The notes: generated from the sequence alone by a model not told the origin. A DNA stretch of 64,000 bases from Nitratireductor aquimarinus (GCF_046773475.1 NZ_CP177239.1:2728001-2792000), one strand, 5' to 3'. Positions 36,301-46,223 are shown, counted from the first letter of the stretch. Program-made: numbers and translations.

Positions 36301-36433
36301 CCAGCGCCAGCGGATCGCCATCATGACGAAAACCGGGAACAAGCCGCCCGTCGAGCAGCGCTTCTGCAAGCGTCTCCAGGAAGTGGACGCCGGGGGGAAT
36401 GGAATAGGCGCGCGGCGGATGCTTAGCCGGCAT
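33308..36433 (-). CDS. addB: AddB subunit of the AddAB helicase-nuclease
   Basis: 1,041 aa. An alphaproteobacterial-type AddB: an N-terminal helicase-like domain whose P-loop is degenerate (no GKS/GKT near RAYSIPPGVHFLETLA), and a C-terminal nuclease domain with ADILDYKTGATPS. It partners AddA in break resection and probably in recognition of the regulatory hotspot sequence. The ATG at 36433 lies 11 bp inside the murU end and matches the usual MPAK...SIPPG start; a longer frame begins at 36484. Confidence 0.94.
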   Translation of the reverse strand: MPAKHPPRAYSIPPGVHFLETLAEALLDGRLVPGFRHDGDPLALADVTIYLPTRRAARALRDVLLEKLSGQSAILPVIRPLGEFDEEAALFDTEGASALDLAPPIEALDRILLLAPMVQAWKARLPGHVAALFEEGVVVPASASDSIWLARDLAALMDEIETEEADWTKLAGLAPDALAHWWQVTLEFLQIVTAHWPNLLDALDRSNPAAHRNAMLAAETARLRTQAHRGPVIAAGSTGTIPATARLLATIAGLDNGAVVLPGLDKRLDARAWDAVGDAAEPSAFGHPQAGLKKLLAAMGMERADVVEIGVPSPALALRGALVSETLRPAETTDAWLENRALADDATEGGALAGVTLVETANERDEALSIAVALRLALTSDRATAALVTPDRGLARRVAVELRRFGIEADDSGGTPLADSPPATLARLLLETVFRPGEPIAMVALLKHPLLRLGLKRARVRRAAETIELVALRGGTGRPDIATLDTLFETRWAGIESSTRKPFWFVRVNDAALAEARAVLEALRAALTPLVEMRGVRGVGVPDMARFTVEVLEALGRSEDGSLTNYYEGERGQAMAAFLRGLVGSDTTLPFDASEWPPVFAALIATEVVKPTMGADKRVAIWGALEARLLSVDTLVLGGMNEGTWPSIPSSDRFMSRLMKAELSLEPPERRIGQAAHDFMMAMGSENVVLTRAARAGDAPAVASRWLQRITAFAGKEATEAMRVRGRRLIGWARLLDDRPDEDFAPRPEPAPAVEARPTRFSVTEIETLRRDPYAVYAKRILELVALDPLIRDPGAAERGNLFHDILEHFIKEVDDPSGHEALDRLIAIGRRLFAEAGLPQDVATVWWPRFERTAEAVIEWERGRAEGIARRHAEAISSAVEVAKLGLTLSGRADRIDIRDDGSADILDYKTGATPSRRQAHTLISPQLALEAALLQRGAFADVGAAQPNELAYVRLKANGEVLSESILKIKNSDKTAPGMAEEAWERLSQLLAHYHKAETGYRSRVLPFREGDVGGDYDHLARVLEWSAGGDTGDGGEGE

Positions 36434-37172
36434 CGCACTGCTCACCGTGCGCGGCCACCACCGCTTCGGCGGGCGCGATCGCATCCGGCGTGCCGACGGT
36501 GATCCACGCGCCGTCCATCTTCATGCCGAACAGCCGGCCCTTGCGTTCCACTGCATCGAAATAGGTATTCAGTGATTGCGGCTCATCGCCGGCCCCGTCG
36601 AAGATACGCGGATTGAGCACAATCGCCCCCGCATAGATGACGCCGCCCGCCACGCCCCGGTCGCGGGCAAGGCGGCCATCCGCATCCATTCGGTAATCGG
36701 TCGAGCCGGAATGGCCCGTCGCCTGCTCTGTATCCGCAACCATGAGGAGAATATCCATGGTCGCGTCGTCCCAGGCAAGGGCCAGCCGCTCCAGATTGGA
36801 TGTCTCACCCTCAAGCCAGAACGTGTCGGCGTTGAGAATGAAGAATGGCGCATCGCCCAGATGCGGCAGCGCGCGGATAACGCCGCCAGCCGAATCCATG
36901 AGCCGGTCGCGCTCGTCGGAGATGATGACATGCGGCGTAACGCGGTCATCCAGATGCGCCTCCATCTGGTCGGCCAGATAATGCACATTCACCACCGCCG
37001 TGCCGACGCCGGCATGCTCAAGCATGTCCAGCGCGCGGTCGATCAGCGTGCGGCCTGCGACCTGGACCAGCGGCTTGGGCAGCGTGTCGGTGATGGGCCG
37101 CATGCGCTTTCCCAGCCCCGCCGCCAGCACCATCGCCGTATCAGGCATATTGTCGGGTCTCGCCCCGCTCAT
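36423..37172 (-). CDS. murU: N-acetylmuramate 1-phosphate uridylyltransferase-like nucleotidyltransferase
   Basis: 249 aa. A sugar-nucleotidyltransferase fold with LAAGLGKRMRP near the N-terminus, LPKPLVQVAG, ISDERD and LNADTFW (metal/nucleotide aspartate). Alone it could be read as a mannose-1-phosphate guanylyltransferase. Its 4-bp overlap with a TsaE/AmgK fusion makes the AmgK-MurU cell-wall sugar salvage route more likely: AmgK makes MurNAc-1-P and MurU makes UDP-MurNAc, by-passing fosfomycin-sensitive MurA. Confidence 0.85.
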   Translation of the reverse strand: MSGARPDNMPDTAMVLAAGLGKRMRPITDTLPKPLVQVAGRTLIDRALDMLEHAGVGTAVVNVHYLADQMEAHLDDRVTPHVIISDERDRLMDSAGGVIRALPHLGDAPFFILNADTFWLEGETSNLERLALAWDDATMDILLMVADTEQATGHSGSTDYRMDADGRLARDRGVAGGVIYAGAIVLNPRIFDGAGDEPQSLNTYFDAVERKGRLFGMKMDGAWITVGTPDAIAPAEAVVAAHGEQCDAG

Positions 37173-38677
37173 TCTTCATCTCCGCCGAGGAAACCCGCCT
37201 CTTCGTAGAAGCCGCGCAGCTCATCCAGCGCGGGGTGGCGCATCGCCCGGCGCAGATAGGTGCGGATGCGTGGCAGATGCTTGATGTAGAACGGCTTGTG
37301 ATCGCGCTGCTCCAGCCGCACGAAGGTGCCAAGCAGCTTCGAATTGCGCTGCGTTCCGCAAATCGCATAGGCCTCGTCGAACGCCGCGCGGTCGAATGGT
37401 CCCTGCTCGGCGCGGGCGGCGCAATAGGCCTCCACCACGGCGCGCTCCAGCTCTTCCGGCATCGTCACGCGCGCATCGAGCGCCAGCGAGGCAACGTCAT
37501 AGGCCGCCGGTCCGCACACTGCGTCCTGCAGGTCGATCAGCCCCAGCCGGTCAAACCCTTCGCGCTCGCCGCGCCAGATCAGGTTGGGCGAATGGAAGTC
37601 GCGCAGCACCAGGTTCTTTTCGAAATCTTCAAGGCGCGCGAAAAGCCGGCCCCAGCACTCCATATAGCCCGCGCGTTCTTCATCGCTTGCCGGACGTCCC
37701 GCCATGAACGGCATGTACCAGTCGGTGAGCAGGCTCACCTCGATGCCGAGCGCCTCGCGGTCATAGGGCGGCAGTTCATGCACATGCCCTTCATCCACCG
37801 GCATCTCGGTCGGCCAGGCGTCGCGGTGCAGTGCTGCCAGCAGGCGCGCCGCCTCCACATAACGCTCGGCCACCGGCTCGCCCTCGGGCGAAAGAAACGG
37901 CGTCACGCCCAGATGCTCGGTCAGAAGCAGCCCGGTTTCCAGATCCTGCGCATAGACCTCATAGGCCGCGAACCCACGCGCGCGAATGGTGTTCGCCATC
38001 GCCACGGATGCCGCGACCGACTGCGCCAGATGCGCGATCCGGCTATAGGGCCGCCCGCATGCCAGAAGCGGCTCGTCGCGCCGTTCCGGCGCATTCATCA
38101 GGATGCGTCGCGCGCCAAGCCGCGTGGTCACGGTCTCATAGGCGCGCAGCGAGGCGTCACCCAGAAGAAACGCGCGATGCGCCCGCTTTTCACCGGCCTT
38201 GTTCAGAAAATCGCGAATGGCGAAGCTGCGCTCCAGCCGAAGCATGGCGTCGTCCGGTCCGGTGATCACCGCCAGCCGGCCTTCGCCCTCGTCATGCAGT
38301 TCGAGCCGGATCGCATCCTTAAGCGCGTCACCGGCGCGCTCCGGCCATTCGACCAGCGCAACGCCGTCTTCCGCCGCTTCGAACAGGCCGAGTTCTTCCA
38401 GCTCGTCCGGCTCGCCCAGCCGGTAGAGATCGAAATGATGCACGGGAATGCGCGCATCATAGCTCTGCACCAGCGTGAAGGTCGGGCTTGGCACATCCAT
38501 GTCCGGGTCTTCGGCCAGCGCGCGAACGATGGAACGGGCCAGCGTCGTCTTGCCGGCGCCGAGATCTCCCTTCAGGGCAAGCACATCGCCGGCGCGCAGC
38601 GCCACGGCGATGTCTTCGCCGAACAGCGTCGTTGCGTTTTCATCCGGCAGGAAGCGTTCCAGAACGCGCGCGGTCAT
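37169..38677 (-). CDS. tsaE: TsaE-AmgK fusion: t6A-synthesis ATPase joined to an aminoglycoside-phosphotransferase-like sugar kinase
   Basis: 502 aa in two domains. Residues 1-150 are TsaE: Walker A GDLGAGKTT (37-45), SPTFTLVQSY, HFDLYRL and WPERAGDAL; with TsaB and TsaD it makes N6-threonylcarbamoyladenosine in tRNA. Residues about 160-490 are an APH-type kinase with DASLRAYETV, LRDFHSPNLIW (catalytic Asp, Asn) and LIDLQDAVCGP (metal Asp), matching AmgK, which phosphorylates MurNAc/GlcNAc at the anomeric position. The fusion is known in alphaproteobacteria. It overlaps murU by 4 bp and lies 9 bp after divL. Confidence 0.93.
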   Translation of the reverse strand: MTARVLERFLPDENATTLFGEDIAVALRAGDVLALKGDLGAGKTTLARSIVRALAEDPDMDVPSPTFTLVQSYDARIPVHHFDLYRLGEPDELEELGLFEAAEDGVALVEWPERAGDALKDAIRLELHDEGEGRLAVITGPDDAMLRLERSFAIRDFLNKAGEKRAHRAFLLGDASLRAYETVTTRLGARRILMNAPERRDEPLLACGRPYSRIAHLAQSVAASVAMANTIRARGFAAYEVYAQDLETGLLLTEHLGVTPFLSPEGEPVAERYVEAARLLAALHRDAWPTEMPVDEGHVHELPPYDREALGIEVSLLTDWYMPFMAGRPASDEERAGYMECWGRLFARLEDFEKNLVLRDFHSPNLIWRGEREGFDRLGLIDLQDAVCGPAAYDVASLALDARVTMPEELERAVVEAYCAARAEQGPFDRAAFDEAYAICGTQRNSKLLGTFVRLEQRDHKPFYIKHLPRIRTYLRRAMRHPALDELRGFYEEAGFLGGDEE

Positions 38678-38686
38678 AGGGTGTGG

Positions 38687-41209
38687 CTACTCTGCGGCGA
38701 CCCGCGCCTGTGTCGGCGCGGAGGGGAAACGGCAGGTTACCGTGGTTCCACGCCCTTCGCCCGTGTCGATGTGAACAGAGCCGCCATGCAGCTCGACGAA
38801 ACTCTTGACGATGGAGAGACCCAGCCCCGCGCCGCGACGGCGCCCGCCATTCACATGCGGCTCGAAGCGCCGGAAGATCGTCTCCAGCACGTCCGGCGCC
38901 ATGCCCGGACCGTCATCATGCACGCTGAATTCGACCGCGTCGTCATACTGCCGCGCCACAAGCCGGATAATGCTGTGCTCCGGCGCATAATTGGCCGCGT
39001 TGGAGAGCAGGTTGAACAGCACCTGCCGCACCCGGTTCTCATCCGCGTGGAAGACCAGAGCCGCATCGTCCATCTGCACGTCGAGGCGGATCTGGTGCTC
39101 GCGCAGCCGCTCGGAGATGAGCCCGGCCGCAGCCTCGACCATGTCGCCAACCCGCACTTCGCCGATCTCCAGCTCCATGATGCCGGCATCGACCGTGGCA
39201 AGATCGAGAATGTCGTTCACCACTGTGAGAAGCACCGAAGACGACGAACCGATATGGTCCACATATTCGCGCTGCCTCTGGTTCAGCGATCCGGTGTCCT
39301 GAATGTTCAGAAGCTCGGTGAAACCGATGATGTTGGTCAGCGGCGAGCGCAGCTCGTAGGAGACGTGCTGAACGAAATCGTTCTTCAGCTTGTCCGCCTT
39401 CTGCAGCGCGTCGTTCTTTTCCTTCAGCGCACGTTCCACGTTCACGCTGTCGGTCATGTCGACAAACGTGATCATCACCTGCCCGTTGGGCAGCGGGATC
39501 GTCGCGTGGCTCAGCACCGAGCCATTGCTTAATTCCACCTGTCCGTGCTGGCTGCGGCGCTCGTCATCGAAACCGGTGACCGAGGCAACGAAGCTGCGCC
39601 AGGGGCTTTCCTTCGCCAGCGGGTCGCAGACCGTGCGGATATCGGCGATGTGCGCACCCGAAGCGATCAGCGTATCGGGCAGGCTCCAGAGCCGCTGGAA
39701 GGCCGGGTTGGAAAGGCGCAGGCGACCATCGGGGCCGAACACGGCCACACCTTCGGTCAGATTGTCGAGCGTTTCACCCTGCACCCGCATGGCCGCATTG
39801 TAGCGGCTTTCCAGGTCGAACTTTTCCGTCAGGTTTTCGAAAACCCAGGTCACGCCGCCCTTGGGCTGCGGATTGGCGATGACACGGATCGTACGCCCGT
39901 CGGGCAGATGCCACCAGTGTTCTTCCGGCTTCATGCTGCGATAGGCGGAAAGAAGCTCCTGCTTCCAGCGACGCCATTCGGGCTGCTCGGCAAGCGTGCC
40001 TTCGCTGCGCAGACGGTCGAGCAGAAGCGCATTGTCCGGCGCGCTCTCCAGGAAGGGCGTGTCCAGATCCCAGAGCTTCTGGAACGACTGGTTGAAGAAG
40101 CGCAGCTTCTGGTTCTCGTCGAAAATGGCGACAGCCGTGGTGAGCTGATCCAGCGTGTCGGAATGACTCTGCACCGTGCTTTCGAACTCACGGCGGATCG
40201 TCTCCACCTCACTGACATCGCTGGCGATGCCGGCAGAACCATGCGCACCCGCATAATCGGTGATCGCAAACACCCGGCGCTCGCCGCGCACAACGGCGGA
40301 GAGCGACTGCCTGAACACCTCATTGGCCTCGCGGTGGCGGCTGGTGATCTCTTCACGCGCCGACATGGGCAGGAATTCAAGCTGCTCGCGCAGCACCGCA
40401 TCACCGCTCGGCGCGTCGACAGCACCGGTGAACGCGCGGTTCACCCAGGCAAGCTGGCCTGCCTTGTCACGCAGCCAGAACGGCATGTCGAGGGAATCGA
40501 GCAGTCCCAGAACGGTCCTGCGCTCGGAGAGCAGGTTCTCCTGCTCCACCTGCATCCGCGCATGTTCTTCGCGCACGCCGGCAAGCGAGATGAAACGCAG
40601 CACGGTGTGCTGCGCCGACTTGCGTCCCTGCGCCTCAAGCAGCGTGCCCGAGCGCGTCTCGATGGTCAGATCGAAGTTCTCGCCTTCATCGCGCAGGTTC
40701 GCCAGCGCCCGGTCCAGCGCAGACGCCGCGCGCGGCATCATCCAGCGGCCGAACGCCAGAAACGCCGAGCGTTCATCCGGCGCGCCGCAGCCCGGCGGCA
40801 GATCGCCGACGATGGCCGGCTTGTCCGCTCCACCGCCCCACACGACAGCGCGTTGATCCTTGAGATTGAGAAGGGCTTCCGAGCGCCCCAGTGCGCCGCT
40901 CAGTTCAGCGACACGGGCGCGAAGCTCCAGATTTTCAGCAGCGATGCGCGCGCGTTGGCGGATCAACCAGATAGCCGACAGAAACGCCGCGCCCATGATG
41001 CCGGCGAACACCGCGACTTCAATGACATCGGAAGCAGCAAAGGACACGCCTGGCGCAACCTGCGCGCTCGTCTGCGCGGCCGCCGTGAATGGCATGACCA
41101 CGCTCGTCGTCAGCGTCAGAAACCGCATCAATCCCCGTGTGATGCCTGTTTTGCGCTGTCGGCCCCTAGGGCCCATAGATCCGCCGTTCAGCGGGTCCAG
41201 CCCCGGCAT
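38687..41209 (-). CDS. divL: DivL-type sensor kinase with tyrosine in the H-box
   Basis: 840 aa from the ATG at 41209 (AAGGA 7 nt upstream; a TTG at 41242 is also in frame). An N-terminal hydrophobic or signal-like stretch and one clear transmembrane helix (VAVFAGIMGAAFLSAIWLI) precede a coiled coil and several PAS segments. The kinase region follows: HVSYELRSPLTNIIGF, where Tyr618 replaces the phospho-accepting histidine, then N-box NLLSNAANYAP, DDGPGMA and GAGLGLSIVKS. Tyr for His is the hallmark of DivL, which controls CckA-CtrA cell-cycle signalling rather than acting as a plain histidine kinase. It heads the tsaE/amgK-murU-addBA-trxA run. Confidence 0.9.
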   Translation of the reverse strand: MPGLDPLNGGSMGPRGRQRKTGITRGLMRFLTLTTSVVMPFTAAAQTSAQVAPGVSFAASDVIEVAVFAGIMGAAFLSAIWLIRQRARIAAENLELRARVAELSGALGRSEALLNLKDQRAVVWGGGADKPAIVGDLPPGCGAPDERSAFLAFGRWMMPRAASALDRALANLRDEGENFDLTIETRSGTLLEAQGRKSAQHTVLRFISLAGVREEHARMQVEQENLLSERRTVLGLLDSLDMPFWLRDKAGQLAWVNRAFTGAVDAPSGDAVLREQLEFLPMSAREEITSRHREANEVFRQSLSAVVRGERRVFAITDYAGAHGSAGIASDVSEVETIRREFESTVQSHSDTLDQLTTAVAIFDENQKLRFFNQSFQKLWDLDTPFLESAPDNALLLDRLRSEGTLAEQPEWRRWKQELLSAYRSMKPEEHWWHLPDGRTIRVIANPQPKGGVTWVFENLTEKFDLESRYNAAMRVQGETLDNLTEGVAVFGPDGRLRLSNPAFQRLWSLPDTLIASGAHIADIRTVCDPLAKESPWRSFVASVTGFDDERRSQHGQVELSNGSVLSHATIPLPNGQVMITFVDMTDSVNVERALKEKNDALQKADKLKNDFVQHVSYELRSPLTNIIGFTELLNIQDTGSLNQRQREYVDHIGSSSSVLLTVVNDILDLATVDAGIMELEIGEVRVGDMVEAAAGLISERLREHQIRLDVQMDDAALVFHADENRVRQVLFNLLSNAANYAPEHSIIRLVARQYDDAVEFSVHDDGPGMAPDVLETIFRRFEPHVNGGRRRGAGLGLSIVKSFVELHGGSVHIDTGEGRGTTVTCRFPSAPTQARVAAE

Positions 41210-41345
41210 GTCTTGATCCTTCTTCGCCGCATGGTGTGGCAAGACCGCCCCTTCCTTTCGCCAGGCCCACAGCCCGGAAGGTCAGCCGCCTCGCGAATCA
41301 CAGCACTGTACCGCGTGAGCGAATCGTCGTGAAGAAGGACGGGCG

Positions 41346-41383
41346 ACAAAAATAATCCCGGACCAAAAGTCAATGGTCCGGGA
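41346..41383 (-). terminator. Terminator of ahcY
   Basis: A 10-bp perfect stem (TCCCGGACCA / TGGTCCGGGA, 41356-41365 and 41374-41383), followed on the minus strand by TTATTTTT, about 30 bp after the ahcY stop. Confidence 0.9.
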
Positions 41384-41412
41384 TCAATATGTTGTGCTTT
41401 GGTTAACGCCGC

Positions 41413-42813
<1,401 letters not shown>

Positions 42814-42915
42814 TGGCGTACTCTCCGATTGTGATGAATCCGGGCGCCACAGGCGAACGGCCGGGCGCGAATGCTGGCTTTTGACTACCAGAACAATGCG
42901 GCGCTCACAATGGAT

Positions 42916-42931
42916 ATAAAGAAATCTTTAT
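42916..42931. promoter_or_regulatory. Palindromic operator candidate upstream of ahcY (SahR-like)
   Basis: ATAAAGA-AA-TCTTTAT, a perfect 7-bp palindrome with a 2-bp spacer about 100 bp before the ahcY ATG. It resembles the ATAAAGA/TCTTTAT operators recalled for SahR, an ArsR-family repressor of methionine-cycle genes. The regulator itself is not in this window. Confidence 0.55.
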
Positions 42932-42960
42932 TCGTGCATGTCGACTGATAAGGCGCGGTC

Positions 42961-43281
42961 TCAGCATTCCTCGCCGAAACGGTCGGCGATCAGAGCCTCG
43001 AGCGCATCGAGAAGCGCTTCGGCTTCGGGACCACTGGCGCTGACCCGGATGCTGCAGCCGGGGCTGGCCGCCAGCATCATCAGGCCCATGATCGAGGTTC
43101 CGCCGACGGTGATCCCGTCCTTCTCGACCTCGACATCGGCATCGTGGGCTTCCACCGTCTGCACGAACTTGGCGGAAGCACGCGCATGCAGACCACGCTG
43201 ATTGACGATGGTGAACTCGCGCCTGAGTTCCTCGGCGGCCGGTGCGCGAACCGGCATGTCGTTCGTCTGCGGCTCGCTCAT
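42961..43281 (-). CDS. ptsH: HPr phosphocarrier (PTS)
   Basis: 106 aa. The phosphorylation site H32 lies in RGLHARAS and the regulatory serine S63 in GTSIMGLM, the target of HprK. The first ~20 residues are an extension beyond the usual HPr fold. It overlaps the EIIA gene by 4 bp. With no sugar permease nearby it belongs to the regulatory PTS of alphaproteobacteria, linked to ChvG/ChvI and carbon/nitrogen control. Confidence 0.95.
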   Translation of the reverse strand: MSEPQTNDMPVRAPAAEELRREFTIVNQRGLHARASAKFVQTVEAHDADVEVEKDGITVGGTSIMGLMMLAASPGCSIRVSASGPEAEALLDALEALIADRFGEEC

Positions 43282-43679
43282 TTTCCGCTCAGGACCTGGC
43301 TTGCGACATTGATGTATTTCCGCCCTGCGGTCTGCGCCTCTTCAAGCGCCTGCGCCATGTCGTCATTGGCGCGTGCGGAGGAAAGCTTGATCAGCATCGG
43401 AAGGTTCATGCCGGCAATCACCTCAACGCGGCCCGCATCCATGACCGAGATGGCCAGGTTCGACGGTGTTCCACCGAACATGTCGGTGAGGATGATCACG
43501 CCCGAGCCCGTATCGGCCCGCGCCACGGCGTCTACGATGTCGCGCCGCCGCTGCTCCATATCGTCTTCAGCGCCGATGGAGACTGTTTCAAGGTTTTCCT
43601 GATGACCCACCACATGCTCAACGGCGTGGCGGAATTCTTCGGCCAATTGGCCATGCGTCACCAATACGAGCCCAATCAT
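43278..43679 (-). CDS. PTS system EIIA component, mannose/fructose-sorbose family
   Basis: 133 aa. MIGLVLVTHGQLAEE places the phospho-accepting histidine at H9; TDMFGGTPSNLA and AGMNLPML are family signatures. In alphaproteobacteria this stand-alone EIIA(Man) receives phosphate from HPr and has a regulatory role. The ATG at 43679 matches the family start; a GTG two codons upstream is also in frame. Confidence 0.93.
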   Translation of the reverse strand: MIGLVLVTHGQLAEEFRHAVEHVVGHQENLETVSIGAEDDMEQRRRDIVDAVARADTGSGVIILTDMFGGTPSNLAISVMDAGRVEVIAGMNLPMLIKLSSARANDDMAQALEEAQTAGRKYINVASQVLSGK

Positions 43680-43935
43680 CGGCACATCATCCGATTTCCT
43701 GGTTTGGCTTTCAAGGCTGCGCTCGAGGCTGTCACGCGTTCACTCCATCCAGCTGACTTTGCGGGCCTGCCCGCATATCCGGTTATTCTCATTTAGGCCT
43801 CGGTCCGCGATGGTCGACCCCTGAAGGCCCATCTCTGAAGACCAGACCCCAGACTGCCTCACGACAAGAGCGCTATCTTGTCAACGCACAGGCCGTTGAC
43901 AAGCCCAAAACTGCGGCGAGTCGCCTAAATAAAGT

Positions 43936-44394
43936 TCAAACGGTGACTTGAGAGGGGCCAAAAGGCGGCAATTGAAGGGTTGCCGCGATGGCGTGAACGG
44001 CCCTTCGTGCCTGTCGTTGCGGCAATTCCACGCACGGAAGCGCGATGCCTTCATGGACCATTTGCTGCCCTTCGGAAAATCGCGGCGCGTCCTGTTCGTC
44101 GACAAGACGCACCACGAGATCCATCACGGCGGCCGGCATGTGCGCAAGCTTTGCAGGCCCGAGCCCGCGCGCTTCCGCCAGCCCGGCAATGGGTGCGGGC
44201 GTGCGCACGATCAGCCGGCCATTGCGGGCGGAGAGAAAAACCTGATCGTCTGAAATGAAGCAGGCAAACAGGCCCGCCGCCTTGAAAAAGGAGAGGGCCT
44301 CGAAGGCCAGCATGGTCTTGCCGCTGCCCGACGCGCCTTCGATCAGTATGCCGTGACCGGCGACGACGATGGCGGTGGCGTGGCGGTTGTGCAT
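43936..44394 (-). CDS. hprK: HPr kinase/phosphorylase, short alphaproteobacterial form
   Basis: 152 aa, about half the length of the Gram-positive enzyme and lacking its N-terminal domain. Walker A is GASGSGKT (20-27); SDDQVFL follows, with the HPrK region GLAEARGLGPAKL further on. It phosphorylates and dephosphorylates the HPr serine. It starts 6 bp after the chvG stop, in the order chvI-chvG-hprK-EIIA-ptsH, tying PTS state to the ChvG/ChvI system. 256 bp then separate it from the EIIA gene. Confidence 0.93.
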   Translation of the reverse strand: MHNRHATAIVVAGHGILIEGASGSGKTMLAFEALSFFKAAGLFACFISDDQVFLSARNGRLIVRTPAPIAGLAEARGLGPAKLAHMPAAVMDLVVRLVDEQDAPRFSEGQQMVHEGIALPCVELPQRQARRAVHAIAATLQLPPFGPSQVTV

Positions 44395-44400
44395 GGCGGA

Positions 44401-46173
44401 TCAGGTCTCGGCAGGCAGCGCGACGATGAACCGTGCGCCCTGAATGTCGCCGGGCTTCCCGCCCGCAATGTTTTCCGCCGTCAGCGTGCCGCCATGGGCT
44501 TCCACAATCTGCCGGCTGATGGAAAGACCGAGGCCGGAATTCTGGCCGAACGCCTCACCCGCCGGACGATCCGTGTAGAACCGCTCGAAGATGCGGTCGA
44601 TGTTCTCGACGCGAATGCCCGGCCCGTTGTCCTCCACGGACAGGATGATGCGCTTGCCGACACGCGCCAGACGCACATCGATCCGCCCCGTCTTTTCCGG
44701 CACGAAGGAACGGGCGTTCTCGATCAGATTGGTGATGACCTGCCCAAGACGCAGATCGTGGCCCTGAATGTAATAGGTCGCGTCCGCGCCATCCCGCTCT
44801 TCGGTGGCGAAGGTAATCTCCACCGGCTTCTTGCTGGACCCTGCTTCGCGGATCGCACTCACCAGATCACCCACAAACTGTTTCAGCTCCAGGCGGCTCG
44901 CATCTTCGCGCGAGAGTTCCGCATCGAGCCGCGACGCATCCGAAATGTCGCTGATCAGCCGGTCGAGGCGGCGCACATCGTGCTGAATGATCTCCAGAAG
45001 ACGTTCGCGCGACCGCTCATCCTTGGCGAGCGGCAGCGTTTCCACCGCGCTGCCGAGCGACGTCAGCGGGTTTTTCAGCTCATGCGCCACATCGGCGGCA
45101 AAGCTCTCAATCGCGTCAATGCGCGCATAAAGCGCCTTGGTCATGTCGCGCAATGCAGCGGAAAGATTGCCAATCTCATCCTGACGATGTGAGAAATCCG
45201 GGATTTCCTCGCGCGACCGCGCGCCCCGGCGCACCCGCACCGCAGCTGCCGAAAGCCGGCGCAGCGGATTGGCGATGGTCGAGGCCAGCAGCAGCGACAG
45301 GATGGCCGTCACCAGCGCGGCAACGGCGAACACGCGCAGGATCGCCTTGCGCTCGGCTGCAACGATCTTGTCGATATCACCGCCCTGCGTCGACAGGAGA
45401 AGCACGCCGAGAACCGCCCGGAACCGCTGAACCGGCACGGCGACGGAAACGATCTGCTCGCCCTGTTCGCTGATCCGCACCACATAATTGGTGGTGCCCG
45501 TCAGCGCCTTCATCACCTCCGGATAGGCAACGCCGCTGCCGCCGGGCTGCTCGCGATAGACCGGCAGGTCACGGCGACGGAAAATCTCGCGCAGCCGCTG
45601 CCAGATACTTTCGAACACGCCCGAGGGCTCGTCATCCACCGGCGGCAGTTCATAGCGCAGCACCTGGCCAAGATATTGGGAATCGAGCAGCAGGTTCGCA
45701 TCCGGGTCGTAAATGCGCGCGCGGGTGCGGGTCTGCGGAATGAGCCGTCGCAGGAGAGGGGCCACCCGCTCCGGATTGATCGGGAAGTCGAGGCTTTCCA
45801 GCTGATCGGCGCGCAGGGGCAGGCTCTGTCCGGCCTGTAGCTCAAGCAGCTTGTCGGGATCGACGAGAATCGAGTCCGTTTCCACTTCAGCGGAGCTTGC
45901 AATGGCGCCGGCGATGATCTCGCCCTGCGTCATCAGGCTTTCCACGCGCGCGCTGATCAGTTCCTCGCGGAACTCGTTCAGATAAAGAACGCCGACGACC
46001 AGAACGCCGAGGCCCGCCAGGTTGAGAAACAGAATGCGCCGGGTGAGACTGGAGAAGACGTAATGCCCGAAAAGACGGCGCAACGGCACGGCGAGCCGGC
46101 CAAGAAAGGCCGGGCCCGTCGGTCGCGCAGCCCTTGAAGGCCGCTGCTCCGTCTTTTCCGTCTTTACACTCAT
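44401..46173 (-). CDS. chvG: Sensor histidine kinase ChvG (ExoS-like)
   Basis: About 590 aa. A basic cytosolic N-terminus, a first transmembrane helix (RILFLNLAGLGVLVVGVLYL), a ~200-residue periplasmic sensor, a second helix (VFAVAALVTAILSLLLAST), HAMP, H-box AADVAHELKNPLTSL, N-box TNLIENARSF, DNGPGIRVEN and SGLGLSISRQ. It phosphorylates ChvI. In rhizobia ChvG/ChvI responds to acid and envelope stress and controls exopolysaccharide and virulence or symbiosis genes. The start at 46173 is chosen from family alignment in memory; a start 24 bp upstream is possible. Confidence 0.93.
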   Translation of the reverse strand: MSVKTEKTEQRPSRAARPTGPAFLGRLAVPLRRLFGHYVFSSLTRRILFLNLAGLGVLVVGVLYLNEFREELISARVESLMTQGEIIAGAIASSAEVETDSILVDPDKLLELQAGQSLPLRADQLESLDFPINPERVAPLLRRLIPQTRTRARIYDPDANLLLDSQYLGQVLRYELPPVDDEPSGVFESIWQRLREIFRRRDLPVYREQPGGSGVAYPEVMKALTGTTNYVVRISEQGEQIVSVAVPVQRFRAVLGVLLLSTQGGDIDKIVAAERKAILRVFAVAALVTAILSLLLASTIANPLRRLSAAAVRVRRGARSREEIPDFSHRQDEIGNLSAALRDMTKALYARIDAIESFAADVAHELKNPLTSLGSAVETLPLAKDERSRERLLEIIQHDVRRLDRLISDISDASRLDAELSREDASRLELKQFVGDLVSAIREAGSSKKPVEITFATEERDGADATYYIQGHDLRLGQVITNLIENARSFVPEKTGRIDVRLARVGKRIILSVEDNGPGIRVENIDRIFERFYTDRPAGEAFGQNSGLGLSISRQIVEAHGGTLTAENIAGGKPGDIQGARFIVALPAET

Positions 46174-46223
46174 CGCCACTGTCTTGTCCGGGCGCACGCC
46201 ACGCAGCCGAATTGATTTTCGGC

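Noticed and set aside
33815..36502. An 895-codon plus-strand open frame opposite addB
   Set aside because: A shadow of addB on the other strand; low-complexity Arg/His-rich translation and no domain.
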